This document shows positions 43,659-51,899 of a stretch of 56,809 nt of DNA, one piece after another. Positions within the stretch are counted from its first letter, which is position 1. Every line of letters starts with the position of its first letter. The DNA is taken from assembly GCA_902799685.1 (NCBI GenBank), contig CADCBO010000014.1, positions 1 to 56,809 of the forward strand, written 5' to 3'. The notes under the pieces were generated by a model. The model was not told the origin of the DNA. It was given only the letters and a program-made list of their open reading frames with translations, and ran no database searches. Origin of the DNA: an uncultured Bacteroidales bacterium. GTDB taxonomy: Bacteria > Bacteroidota > Bacteroidia > Bacteroidales > Bacteroidaceae. A program made the position numbers and the translations under genes.

Positions 43659-44765
43659 ATGCTCTATTCCCGTTACTCGGACAAGAAGATCTATATATTG
43701 ACCAGCATGTGGTTTGCTGATGGCGTCGAAGGAAGACAGATTGATTCATTCTCATCGCTGACTATTAATGATCCGTATATGACCTTTGACAGTCAGCTTG
43801 ATTGTCTGATGCTTAACCTGAAGGAGGTGACCGATTCGGAAGGGAGGCCCGTGTTCATACGTTTCTTCCTGAGCGACCCGGCCAATCAGGCGGAAACCCT
43901 GCGTAGCCGTATGCAGTTTGACTGCCCGGTATCCGTGATAGGACAGGCACCACTGAATGGCACCAAGATAGCTGCCCTTGTATGGTGCAGGCCTAAGGCT
44001 ACCGTAACTTGTATTGGTGACAGGATGCACAAGGTTTCGGAAAGGGGTATTGACGAATACTGGTACACTTGCGGCGTATCTGACGCCGAGGGTTCATACA
44101 GCCAGACTGTCTCATTGCTTGATGACCTGGGTTCAAAGCTGTCGGACAATGGCCTTTCTCTTGAGGACAACTGTTTGAGAACCTGGCTTTTTGTCCAGAA
44201 TATTGACGTAAACTATAAGGGGGTTGTAGATGGCCGCAACACGGTTTTTGACCGTCACGGACTGACCAGGGATACTCACTTCATTGCCAGTACCGGCATT
44301 GAGGGCCGTACTGAGAACCATGCAAACAAAGTTATGATGGATGCTGTGGCTGTATCTGGAGAAGGGGTAAATGTAAGATATCTTCATGGATTGAGCCATC
44401 TTAACCGTACATCGGAGTATGGGGTCAGGTTTGAACGCGGCTCATTGGTTGAACTGCCTGACCGCAGGTATGTTTTCATTTCGGGGACTGCCAGCATTGA
44501 CAACAAGGGAAAGATTCTGTTTGAGGGTGATATAGAAAAGCAGACCGGGCGCATGATCGAGAATGTGAAGGTGCTGCTCAATGAGGCCGGATGCGGATTT
44601 GACAAACTGGGCTCTATCATTGTCTATCTGCGTGATCCTGCTGACTATGCTGTGGTTAAGCGCATAATTGAGAAGCGTTTCCCGGAATGTCCGTATGTGA
44701 TTGTCCAGGCGCCGGTATGCCGCCCGGGCTGGCTGGTTGAAATGGAATGCATAGCGATTTTCTAG
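43659..44765 (+). CDS. RidA/YjgF-fold protein resembling FkbO/Hyg5 chorismatases
   Basis: 368 residues from the ATG at 43659 (MLYSRYSDKKIYILTSMWFA); an upstream start would overlap the divergent peptidase promoter. The C-terminal half is a YjgF-like domain (RRYVFISGTASIDNKGKILF, EKQTGRMIENVKVLLNEAGC, SIIVYLRDPADYAVVKRIIE, CPYVIVQAPVCRPGWLVEME). The N-terminal half has a second, diverged copy (RPVFIRFFLSDPANQAETLR). Length and the SGTASI...YLRD...APVCR order resemble the FkbO/Hyg5 chorismatase family, which converts chorismate to dihydroxy- or hydroxybenzoate-type products. That activity is a hypothesis. An asparaginase gene starts 4 bp downstream. A one-mismatch -7 box (TATCTTCG, 43618-43625) lies upstream. 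Confidence 0.75.
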   Translation: MLYSRYSDKKIYILTSMWFADGVEGRQIDSFSSLTINDPYMTFDSQLDCLMLNLKEVTDSEGRPVFIRFFLSDPANQAETLRSRMQFDCPVSVIGQAPLNGTKIAALVWCRPKATVTCIGDRMHKVSERGIDEYWYTCGVSDAEGSYSQTVSLLDDLGSKLSDNGLSLEDNCLRTWLFVQNIDVNYKGVVDGRNTVFDRHGLTRDTHFIASTGIEGRTENHANKVMMDAVAVSGEGVNVRYLHGLSHLNRTSEYGVRFERGSLVELPDRRYVFISGTASIDNKGKILFEGDIEKQTGRMIENVKVLLNEAGCGFDKLGSIIVYLRDPADYAVVKRIIEKRFPECPYVIVQAPVCRPGWLVEMECIAIF

Positions 44766-44769
44766 AACT

Positions 44770-45798
44770 ATGAAGTCTGCAGGTTCGTCAGTTCTGCTAA
44801 TTTATACCGGCGGCACCATAGGAATGAAGGAGGACAGCCGCGGTGCGCTGACTCCGTTTGATTTTGACGGGCTGATGGAGTTTGTGCCAGAACTGGGCAA
44901 GTTTACATGCCGTATTGACCATTATTCGTTCTCGCCCCTGATTGACTCTTCGGACGTGGAACCATCGCTCTGGGTGCGTCTGGCGGAGATTACCCGTGAC
45001 CGCTATGATGATTATGACGGGTTCGTGATTCTGCACGGAACCGATACTATGGCCTATTCGGCATCGGCCCTGAGTTTTATGCTGGAGAATCTCTCCAAGC
45101 CGGTAATCTTTACCGGAAGCCAGCTGCCTGTGGGCCGTCCGCGTACCGACGGCAAGGAGAACCTGATTTCATCGGTCGAGATTGCGGTGGCCAAGAATCC
45201 GGACGGAACAGCGGTGGTTCCGGAAGTCTGCATATTCTTCAACTCCCAGCTTCTGCGCGGCAACCGCAGCACCAAGGCCGATTCCACATCGTTCCACGCT
45301 TTCCGCTCACCCAACTACCCGCCGCTGGCAACCGCCGGAATAGATATCCTTTACAACGACAAGCATATAATGCGCCCTGCATCGGAGCCGTTCTGCATCA
45401 ACACCTCTCTCGATACCCGGGTATCTATATTAAAGGTGCATCCTGGGATCACTCCGCAGGTAGTGCGGGACATACTGCTGGGTTCCGATACCCGTGCCGT
45501 CATTATCGAGACCTACGGCTCCGGCAATGCCATCTCAAAGGACTGGTTTGTGGATATAGTGCGGGAGTCATCGGCCATGGGCAAGATTCTGCTCAACGTA
45601 ACCCAATGCCTGGCCGGCACGGTCAATATGGATATCTACGCCACCGGTCGCGCCCTGCGTGATGCAGGCGTAGTCTCCGGCCGCGACCTCACTACCGAGG
45701 CCGCCCTGGCCAAACTATTCTTCCTAATGGGTTCAACGGCCGATAGCGCTGAGGTCAAGCGCCGTCTTGTGATGAATCTCCGCGGCGAGATCTCCTGA
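44770..45798 (+). CDS. ansA: L-asparaginase, type I
   Basis: Hydrolyses asparagine to aspartate and ammonia. 342 residues without a signal peptide, so cytoplasmic type I. The two catalytic-threonine motifs are LLIYTGGTIGMKED near the start and GFVILHGTDTMAYSASALSF; PVIFTGSQLPVGRPRTDGKE and IETYGSGNAISKDW also match the family. It starts 4 bp after the RidA-like gene and is probably cotranscribed. Its stop codon (45796-45798) abuts the stop of the convergent rubredoxin gene with no intergenic base. Confidence 0.95.
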   Translation: MKSAGSSVLLIYTGGTIGMKEDSRGALTPFDFDGLMEFVPELGKFTCRIDHYSFSPLIDSSDVEPSLWVRLAEITRDRYDDYDGFVILHGTDTMAYSASALSFMLENLSKPVIFTGSQLPVGRPRTDGKENLISSVEIAVAKNPDGTAVVPEVCIFFNSQLLRGNRSTKADSTSFHAFRSPNYPPLATAGIDILYNDKHIMRPASEPFCINTSLDTRVSILKVHPGITPQVVRDILLGSDTRAVIIETYGSGNAISKDWFVDIVRESSAMGKILLNVTQCLAGTVNMDIYATGRALRDAGVVSGRDLTTEAALAKLFFLMGSTADSAEVKRRLVMNLRGEIS

Positions 45799-45957
45799 TC
45801 AGGCTTTGGTGAACTGGTCTTTGCCTACTCCGCAGATGGGGCAGACCCAATCTTCAGGAAGGTCTTCGAATGCTGTGCCGGGGGCTATGCCGCTGTCCGG
45901 ATCACCTACTGCAGGATCGTACTCGTATCCGCAGACATCACAAATGTACTTACTCAT
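45799..45957 (-). CDS. Rubredoxin
   Basis: A 52-residue iron-sulfur electron carrier. The frame reads [20 protein letters not shown] ... [20 protein letters not shown], with both CxxCG loops that hold the single iron in place and the usual acidic middle. The length is typical of rubredoxins (50-55). It starts 10 bp after the stop of the epimerase gene on the same strand, so it is probably cotranscribed with it, and it ends exactly where the convergent asparaginase gene ends. Likely partners in anaerobes are rubrerythrin or superoxide-reductase-type enzymes; none is encoded here. Confidence 0.96.
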   Translation of the reverse strand: MSKYICDVCGYEYDPAVGDPDSGIAPGTAFEDLPEDWVCPICGVGKDQFTKA

Positions 45958-45967
45958 AATTAATCGG

Positions 45968-47005
45968 TTATTTTAGTGGATTTAGGTCGGATTTGAACCA
46001 CTCAATGAACTTGCCGATGCCTTGGTGCAGGGTGGTGGTGGGCTTGTAGCCGCACTCGCGCTCCAGTTTGGAGGTATCGGCGTAGGTCTTGAGTACATCG
46101 CCCTGCTGCATGGGCAGGAATATCTTTTTGGCCTCTATGCCTATCGCAGTCTCAATCTCGTTTATGAAATCCATAAGCTGGACGGGCTTGGAGCAGCCTA
46201 TGTTATAGACTTTCCAGGGAACGTTGTTGGGGCATTGCTCTGCCACGGGCTGGCGGTCAATCACCTGGATGGTGCCCTCCACTATATCATCTATATATGT
46301 AAAGTCGCGGCTCAGGTTACCGTTGTTGAATACCTTGATGGGCTCGCCCTTGCTGATGGCGGTGGCAAAGAGCATCGGTGCCATATCTGGGCGTCCCCAG
46401 GGACCGTAAACGGTAAAGAAACGGAGCCCTGTGGTGGGCAAGCCGTACAACTTGCTGTATGAGTGGGCCATAAGCTCGTTGGCCTTTTTGGTGGCGGCGT
46501 ACAGGCTTACGGGATTGTCCACGCGGTCATCCTCAGAGAACGGAACCTTATCATTCATACCATAGACCGATGATGACGATGCATAGACCAGATACTTGAC
46601 ATCGTTGTGGCGGCAGCACTCCAGCACGTTCATGAATCCCACCAGATTGCTGTCCAGATAGGCGTAGGGGTTGGTGATGGAGTATCGGACTCCGGCCTGA
46701 GCTGCAAGGTTGACTACAATGTCAAACTTCTCCTGCTGGAAGAACTCTGCCATCTGACCGCGGTCAGCCAGGTCCATCTTTATGAAGCGGTAGTTGGGAA
46801 ACAGAGTGCTCTCACGGATGGAACCATCTATGTATCGGCCGCTGTGTGAGTGTATTCCACACTGCTCCAGGCGTCCCAACTTGAGCCGCACATCATAATA
46901 GTCGTTAATATTGTCCAATCCTACAACGTCATCACCACGTTGTGCAAGACGGTATGCCAGTCTTGAGCCGATGAACCCGGCCGCTCCCGTTACAAGTATC
47001 TTCAT
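45968..47005 (-). CDS. NAD-dependent nucleotide-sugar epimerase (UDP-glucuronate 4-epimerase-like)
   Basis: 345 residues from the ATG at 47003-47005 ([20 protein letters not shown]); longer starts would include the promoter. It is an extended short-chain dehydrogenase: Rossmann [65 protein letters not shown], catalytic YAATKKANE, and [20 protein letters not shown]. The DVRLK and GPWGRPDMA phrases are characteristic of UDP-glucuronate 4-epimerases, which make UDP-galacturonate for capsule or LPS. No polysaccharide cluster is present nearby; rubredoxin follows it. Confidence 0.93.
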   Translation of the reverse strand: MKILVTGAAGFIGSRLAYRLAQRGDDVVGLDNINDYYDVRLKLGRLEQCGIHSHSGRYIDGSIRESTLFPNYRFIKMDLADRGQMAEFFQQEKFDIVVNLAAQAGVRYSITNPYAYLDSNLVGFMNVLECCRHNDVKYLVYASSSSVYGMNDKVPFSEDDRVDNPVSLYAATKKANELMAHSYSKLYGLPTTGLRFFTVYGPWGRPDMAPMLFATAISKGEPIKVFNNGNLSRDFTYIDDIVEGTIQVIDRQPVAEQCPNNVPWKVYNIGCSKPVQLMDFINEIETAIGIEAKKIFLPMQQGDVLKTYADTSKLERECGYKPTTTLHQGIGKFIEWFKSDLNPLK

Positions 47006-47027
47006 CCTTTGAATAGAAATCTTTATG

Positions 47028-47035
47028 CAAAGATA
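47028..47035 (-). promoter_or_regulatory. Putative -7 box of the epimerase gene
   Basis: The minus strand reads TATCTTTG, an exact TAnnTTTG match, 22 bp upstream of the ATG. The 183-bp inverted-repeat element begins only 36 bp further upstream. Confidence 0.5.
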
Positions 47036-47071
47036 CATAAATGTATCGGAGTTTTCCATTTGCAGAAGCAG

Positions 47072-47254
47072 AACTATCAGTTTGGGGAGCATTACCGGAG
47101 GGCGTAAGCGGAGAACCCACGGAAGATCCCGTTAAGAACGGCGCATGTTTGACGAACGTTAGGCCCCGAAGGGGGCTATAAGGAGGAGCTCGACGTTTAG
47201 GGTCTGGAGGGGTTCGGAGTAGCCCGGAGGTGTTGTCTCCCCAAACTGATAGTT
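47072..47254. mobile_element. 183-bp GC-rich element bounded by 18-bp perfect terminal inverted repeats
   Basis: Ends 47072-47089 (AACTATCAGTTTGGGGAG) and 47237-47254 are exact reverse complements. The interior is GC-rich, unlike the AT-rich flanks, and contains small perfect hairpins: CCGTT-AAG-AACGG at 47129-47141 and a GGCCCC/GGGGGC stem near 47161-47176. No coding frame of note is present. I see no clear target-site duplication. The form suggests a non-autonomous mobile element (MITE-like) or a structured RNA; the sequence feels like a dispersed Bacteroidales repeat, but I cannot confirm this. The rest of the 47006-47498 gap is AT-rich and holds the epimerase and gdhA promoters plus several ATGCAT-like words. 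Confidence 0.6.
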
Positions 47255-47394
47255 ATGCGCTGACAAATTGTATGCAATGCACTTCCATTTGTGCATATTT
47301 ATGCTCAAAGTGGCGGTTTTAATGCTGGATTTCTGTCATTATGCATAACATTTTGAATTTTTTGCATTATTAACATGAAAATTTTTGCGTAAAA

Positions 47395-47426
47395 TTTGTC
47401 TGCTTTGATGACAAATGGTAACTTTG
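47395..47426 (+). promoter_or_regulatory. Promoter of gdhA
   Basis: TTTG at 47395-47398 and TAACTTTG at 47419-47426 are spaced by 20 bp, matching both parts of the Bacteroidetes consensus. The predicted leader is about 65 nt. Upstream (47255-47394) are repeated ATGCAT/TGCAT-type words that may bind a regulator. Confidence 0.7.
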
Positions 47427-47498
47427 CGAACACTTTTGATAACAAAATCACATTATAGGTACAGAAAGCATACAATTTAAACAAAATAACGTATTATT

Positions 47499-48854
47499 AT
47501 GGACAAACAGGTAAAGAATTACGTTGAGAATTTCATGGCAGAGCTTATTGCCAAGAATCCGGGTGAAAAGGAATTCCATCAGGCCGTTCGCGAGGTGGTG
47601 GAGAGTGTTGCACCTTATATACTTCAGAATCCGCATCTCATTGACCAGAAGATCATGGAGCGCATTGTGGAGCCCGAGAGAGTTATCATGTTCCGTGTAC
47701 CCTGGATGGATGACAAAGGCGAGATACATGTAAACCGCGGTTTCCGCGTTCAGATGAACAGCGCCATCGGCCCGTACAAAGGCGGCGTTCGTTTCCATGC
47801 AAGCGTTAACCTGAGCATCATGAAATTCCTTGCTTACGAGCAGACCTTCAAGAACAGCCTTACCACCCTGCCTATGGGCGGTGCCAAGGGTGGTTCGGAC
47901 TTCAGCCCGCGCGGCAAGTCAGACGCTGAGGTTATGCGTTTCTGCCAGAGTTTCATGAACGAGCTTTATCGTCATATCGGTCCTGATACCGACGTTCCCG
48001 CCGGTGATATAGGTGTAGGCGGCCGTGAGGTTGGTTTCATGTACGGTCAGTACAAGAAGCTCAAGAACGAGTGGACCGGAACTTATACCGGCAAGGGCCA
48101 GGGCTGGGGTGGTAGCCTTCTCCGTCCTGAGGCAACCGGTTATGGTGCCTGCTACTTTGCACAGGATATGCTTGCCACACGCGGCAAGAGCTTCAAGGGC
48201 CAGACAGTTGTAATATCAGGTTCAGGTAACGTTGCACAGTATGCTGCCGAGAAGGCAATGCGTCTGGGTGCCAAGGTTGTCACTTTCTCCGATTCAAACG
48301 GTTACATCTACGATCCCGAGGGCATGACCGAGGAGAAGATCGCTTACGTAAAGAACCTGAAGAACGTTATCCGTGGCCGTATCAAAGAGTATGTAAAGCA
48401 GTATCCTAACGCTAAATATTTTGAGAACGAGCGTCCTTGGGGCGTTAAGTGCGACATCGCCATGCCTTGCGCTACCCAGAACGAGATTGAACTGAAGGAT
48501 GCCGAGAAGCTGGTTGCCAACGGTTGCTACTGCGTAACCGAGGGTGCCAACATGCCTACCACTCCCGATGCAATCGCACTGTTCCAGAAGAACAAGATGC
48601 TGTACTCTCCCGGTAAGGCTTCAAACGCCGGTGGTGTTGCAACATCAGGTCTTGAGATGTCACAGAACTCAATGAGACTTAAGTGGACTGCCGAGGAGGT
48701 TGACGAGAAGCTGCATCGCATCATGTCCGATATCCACGCTGCCTGCGTCAAGTACGGTACCGAGGAGGACGGCTACATCAACTATGTGAAGGGCGCTAAC
48801 ATCGCCGGCTTCATCAAGGTTGCCAACGCTATGTGCGATCAGGGCCTTGTCTAA
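47499..48854 (+). CDS. gdhA: NADP-specific glutamate dehydrogenase
   Basis: Assimilates ammonia by reductive amination of 2-oxoglutarate. The 451-residue protein is the hexameric bacterial type (usual length ~445-450). Motifs are the 2-oxoglutarate/lysine region GFRVQMNSAIGPYKGGVRFH, LPMGGAKGGSDF, DVPAGDIGVGGREVGFMYGQ, and the Rossmann dinucleotide site VVISGSGNVAQYAAEKA followed by FSDSNGYIYDPEG, which fits NADP rather than NAD. It is monocistronic, with a strong promoter and a hairpin after the stop, and codon use is that of a well-expressed gene. Nitrogen-dependent control is expected, though no specific operator is proved. Confidence 0.96.
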   Translation: MDKQVKNYVENFMAELIAKNPGEKEFHQAVREVVESVAPYILQNPHLIDQKIMERIVEPERVIMFRVPWMDDKGEIHVNRGFRVQMNSAIGPYKGGVRFHASVNLSIMKFLAYEQTFKNSLTTLPMGGAKGGSDFSPRGKSDAEVMRFCQSFMNELYRHIGPDTDVPAGDIGVGGREVGFMYGQYKKLKNEWTGTYTGKGQGWGGSLLRPEATGYGACYFAQDMLATRGKSFKGQTVVISGSGNVAQYAAEKAMRLGAKVVTFSDSNGYIYDPEGMTEEKIAYVKNLKNVIRGRIKEYVKQYPNAKYFENERPWGVKCDIAMPCATQNEIELKDAEKLVANGCYCVTEGANMPTTPDAIALFQKNKMLYSPGKASNAGGVATSGLEMSQNSMRLKWTAEEVDEKLHRIMSDIHAACVKYGTEEDGYINYVKGANIAGFIKVANAMCDQGLV

Positions 48855-48855
48855 A

Positions 48856-48887
48856 TTTGGTGTAATCCTATTTAATTCATAATTTTG
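48856..48887 (+). promoter_or_regulatory. Promoter of the receiver/ATP-grasp gene, starting right after gdhA
   Basis: TTTG (48856-48859) and TAATTTTG (48880-48887) are spaced by 20 bp. The -33 element begins 1 bp after the gdhA stop codon, and the -7 box overlaps the left arm of the gdhA terminator hairpin. Confidence 0.65.
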
Positions 48888-48916
48888 GGCTGGCCTAACG
48901 GAAGGTCGGCCCAAAA
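48883..48916 (+). terminator. Terminator hairpin after gdhA
   Basis: TTTTGGGCTGGCC (48883-48895) pairs with GGTCGGCCCAAAA (48904-48916) over 13 bp, with two wobble pairs, followed by TCATTTTTT. Transcripts starting from the overlapping promoter would lack the full left arm and so should escape it. Confidence 0.75.
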
Positions 48917-48928
48917 TCATTTTTTGGT

Positions 48929-51880
48929 ATGGCAGAAAACGAACGTTATCAGACGGTACTCATGGCCAGGAGGATTAAGAGAATACTTCTGGTTTGCAAC
49001 AATTATGACAGCTACTCATTGGAGGAGGATGGTCATATTGAGGCACAGATTGCACAGGACTATGCGGAGTTGAACCTGAGTAACCCGCCTGATATACTTC
49101 GTGTGGAGACTACAGTCGAGGCGCTTGAAGTGGCACACAGCGGTCAGCAGTTCGACTTGGTAATAACCATGTACAATGTGGGTGAGGTGGATGTGTTTGA
49201 TTTCTCCAAGCAGATGAAGGAGATATCGCCCGACACACCTATTGTGCTGCTCACTACATTCTCCCGTGAGATATATAACCGTCTTCAGGACCGTGACAAC
49301 AGCGCAATTGACTGGTTCTTCTGCTGGAACAACTCAACAGACCTGATCATAGCCATAATCAAGCTGCTTGAGGACCGCATGAATGCCGAGCATGATATCC
49401 TGGAGGAGGGAGTCCGTGCCATACTTCTGATAGAGGACTCGGTACGTTACTATTCAACCTATCTGCCTGTACTCTACAAGCTGGTGTTGCAGCAGAATAG
49501 TGAGGCCATCCGCGATACCCTGAATGAGAAGCAGCAGACCCTGCGCAAGCGCTCGCGTCCCAAGATCCTTATGGCAACCTGCTACGATGAGGCCGTTGAG
49601 CTTTACGAGCGTTACAAGCAGAACATACTGGGAGTGATTTCGGACATAGGCTTTGTAATCCATAAGGACGATGCCCCCGAGCAGGAGAAACTGGATGCCG
49701 GTATAGACCTGTGTAACCATATCCATGCCGATAACCCTACCATGCCTATACTGATGCAGTCATCGCAGGAGAGCATGCGGGAGGTTGCCGAGCAGCTGGG
49801 CGTTGGTTTCGTAGTAAAGACCTCAAAGACCCTTACCCATGATCTTTCGGAATACATAGGTCGTGAGTTCGGGTTCGGAGATTTTGTGGTGACAGATCCC
49901 AATACAGGTGAGGAACTGCTTCGTGCCGGTGACTTGTACGGATTCGAGAAGATTGTCAAGAACATCTCGGACCGCGATTTCCGTCGTCTATCTGATAAGA
50001 ACTATATCTCCCGATGGCTGTTTGCACGCGGTCTGTTCGCGCTGGGCAAGCAGCTGCGTCCGCTCACTATCCATAACGATGCCGAGCTGCCGGAGATTCG
50101 CCGTATCAACCTTAAGATGATACATGATTACCGTCTCAACCAGGGCGTAGGCGTTGTGGCGCGTTTTGATCCCAAGACCTACAACGATACCATAAGGTTT
50201 GCCCGTCTGGGTAACGGCTCATTAGGCGGCAAGGCCCGTGGACTGGCATTCCTGAACCATATCCTGGTCAAGTACGACATGTATGACAAGTATGAGGATG
50301 TGCGTATCACCACACCCCGTACGCTTGTCATCACTACCGAGTATTTTGACCGGTTCATCATAGACAACGGACTTCAGTACGTTATCAACTCGGACATATC
50401 GGACGATGAGATCCTGGCCGAGTTCGTGGCATCGTCTCTGCCTCGTGACCTGATAGATAACCTGAAGGTATTCATACACAATATACGCAAGCCACTTGCC
50501 GTACGCTCGTCGTCAAAACTGGAGGATTCATATTACCAGCCGTTTGCCGGAGTCTATTCCACATACATGATTCCGCGCACTGACAATGAGGACCAGCAGC
50601 TGCGTCTGCTATCCAAGGCAATCAAGAGCGTGTATGCATCAATCTTCTACGCATCGTCACGTAGCTACATCACCGCTACGGCCAATGTGATATCCGAGGA
50701 GAAGATGGCCATCATACTGCAGGAGATTTGCGGCAGCAGCGACCAGGGGTATTTCTTCCCCACGCTGTCAGGTGTGGCCCGTTCGGTCAACTTCTATCCC
50801 ATAGGTCATGAGAAAGCCGAAGACGGTATAGTGAAGGTGGCGTTCGGTCTGGGCAAGGCTGTGGTTGACGGTGACCAGGTACTCCGTTTCTCACCCAAAT
50901 ATCCCAAGCACGTGCTGCAGACATCGACAGTGGAGCAGACCATGACAGAGACGCAGAAGTCAATGTTCGCACTGAACCTTAAGCCTGAGAAGTTCACCAC
51001 ATCAATTGACGATGCGATAAACCTGGAGCGCATAAGCATTGCTGACTGTGAGAAGTTCCGCAACCTTAAGTATGTGGTCAGCACCTTTGACCTTGAGAAC
51101 CAGCGAATGGTTGACTCTGCATATCCTACGGGCCCAAGGTTCATCACCTTTGCCCAGATGCTCAAGTACAAGACATTCCCGCTGGCCGAGATTGTGGATG
51201 AACTGCTGGACATAGCCCGCAAGGAGATGAAATGCGGTGTTGAGATAGAATTTGCGGCCGATCTTGACCGTGGCGGTGACCCCAACAAACTGCCCAAGTT
51301 TAATGTGCTGCAAATCAGGCCAATATCTGTTGACAGCCGTAATGTGGATGTTGACTGGGATGAGATAGATACAGATGGCGCTATCCTTAAGTCGGAGAGT
51401 GCGCTGGGCACAGGCTGGATAAAGGGCCTTACAGATGTAATCTACCTTAAGAAAGATACTTTCGATACGCAGAAGACCACAGAAATGGCGCATCAGCTTA
51501 CCGCAATGAACAGCCGCATGCGTAAAGAGGGCCTTAACTATGTGCTGATAGGATACGGCCGCTGGGGCTCCAGCATTTCTTCACTAGGCGTACCTGTCCA
51601 GTGGGGCGATATTTCGGAAGCAAAGGTCATAGTTGAATGCAGTCTGGAGGATTTCCGTGTGGATCCCAGCCAGGGAACCCATTTCTTCCAGAACCTGACG
51701 TCGTTCAACGCCGGTTACATCAATGTCGATCCGTACTCGGGTAGGGGTGATGCATTTGACTATGAGGTACTTGAAAAACTGCCCGCAGTAGAGGAAACCG
51801 AGTTCCTGCGTCACGTGAAGTTTGACCGCGAACTGGAAATCTGCATAGACGGCCGCAACAGCAAGGCCATGATAAAATGA
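48929..51880 (+). CDS. Two receiver-like domains fused to a PEP-synthase-type ATP-grasp domain
   Basis: 983 residues. Residues ~17-150 are a degenerate receiver fold (KRILLVCNNYDSYS, DLVITMYNVGEVDVFDFSKQ), with the phospho-acceptor position replaced. Residues ~160-330 are a second receiver with all key residues in place: Glu169/Asp170, Asp239 (GVISDIGF), Ser278/279 and Lys297 (FVVKTSK). Residues ~425-815 are a PPDK/PEP-synthase N-terminal ATP-grasp domain (GGKARGLAFLNHI, PLAVRSSSKLEDSYYQPFAG, NVLQIRPISV). The phosphohistidine domain and the PEP-binding barrel of true PEP synthase are missing; ~165 residues of unknown fold close the chain (LIGYGRWGSSISSLGVPVQW). It is probably a phosphorylation-controlled phosphotransferase or ATP-binding protein of unknown substrate. 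A CstA-like gene follows after 19 bp. Confidence 0.85.
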   Translation: MAENERYQTVLMARRIKRILLVCNNYDSYSLEEDGHIEAQIAQDYAELNLSNPPDILRVETTVEALEVAHSGQQFDLVITMYNVGEVDVFDFSKQMKEISPDTPIVLLTTFSREIYNRLQDRDNSAIDWFFCWNNSTDLIIAIIKLLEDRMNAEHDILEEGVRAILLIEDSVRYYSTYLPVLYKLVLQQNSEAIRDTLNEKQQTLRKRSRPKILMATCYDEAVELYERYKQNILGVISDIGFVIHKDDAPEQEKLDAGIDLCNHIHADNPTMPILMQSSQESMREVAEQLGVGFVVKTSKTLTHDLSEYIGREFGFGDFVVTDPNTGEELLRAGDLYGFEKIVKNISDRDFRRLSDKNYISRWLFARGLFALGKQLRPLTIHNDAELPEIRRINLKMIHDYRLNQGVGVVARFDPKTYNDTIRFARLGNGSLGGKARGLAFLNHILVKYDMYDKYEDVRITTPRTLVITTEYFDRFIIDNGLQYVINSDISDDEILAEFVASSLPRDLIDNLKVFIHNIRKPLAVRSSSKLEDSYYQPFAGVYSTYMIPRTDNEDQQLRLLSKAIKSVYASIFYASSRSYITATANVISEEKMAIILQEICGSSDQGYFFPTLSGVARSVNFYPIGHEKAEDGIVKVAFGLGKAVVDGDQVLRFSPKYPKHVLQTSTVEQTMTETQKSMFALNLKPEKFTTSIDDAINLERISIADCEKFRNLKYVVSTFDLENQRMVDSAYPTGPRFITFAQMLKYKTFPLAEIVDELLDIARKEMKCGVEIEFAADLDRGGDPNKLPKFNVLQIRPISVDSRNVDVDWDEIDTDGAILKSESALGTGWIKGLTDVIYLKKDTFDTQKTTEMAHQLTAMNSRMRKEGLNYVLIGYGRWGSSISSLGVPVQWGDISEAKVIVECSLEDFRVDPSQGTHFFQNLTSFNAGYINVDPYSGRGDAFDYEVLEKLPAVEETEFLRHVKFDRELEICIDGRNSKAMIK

Positions 51881-51899
51881 TTGAAATCAAAAATACAAT

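Noticed and set aside
46932-47120. Small minus-strand frame crossing into the 183-bp element
   Set aside because: It overlaps the epimerase start in another frame and has low-complexity content; no start signal or homology is visible.
47255-47394. Repeated ATGCAT/TGCAT words upstream of gdhA as a defined operator
   Set aside because: The words are irregularly spaced in very AT-rich DNA; suggestive only, so noted with the gdhA promoter rather than called as a site.
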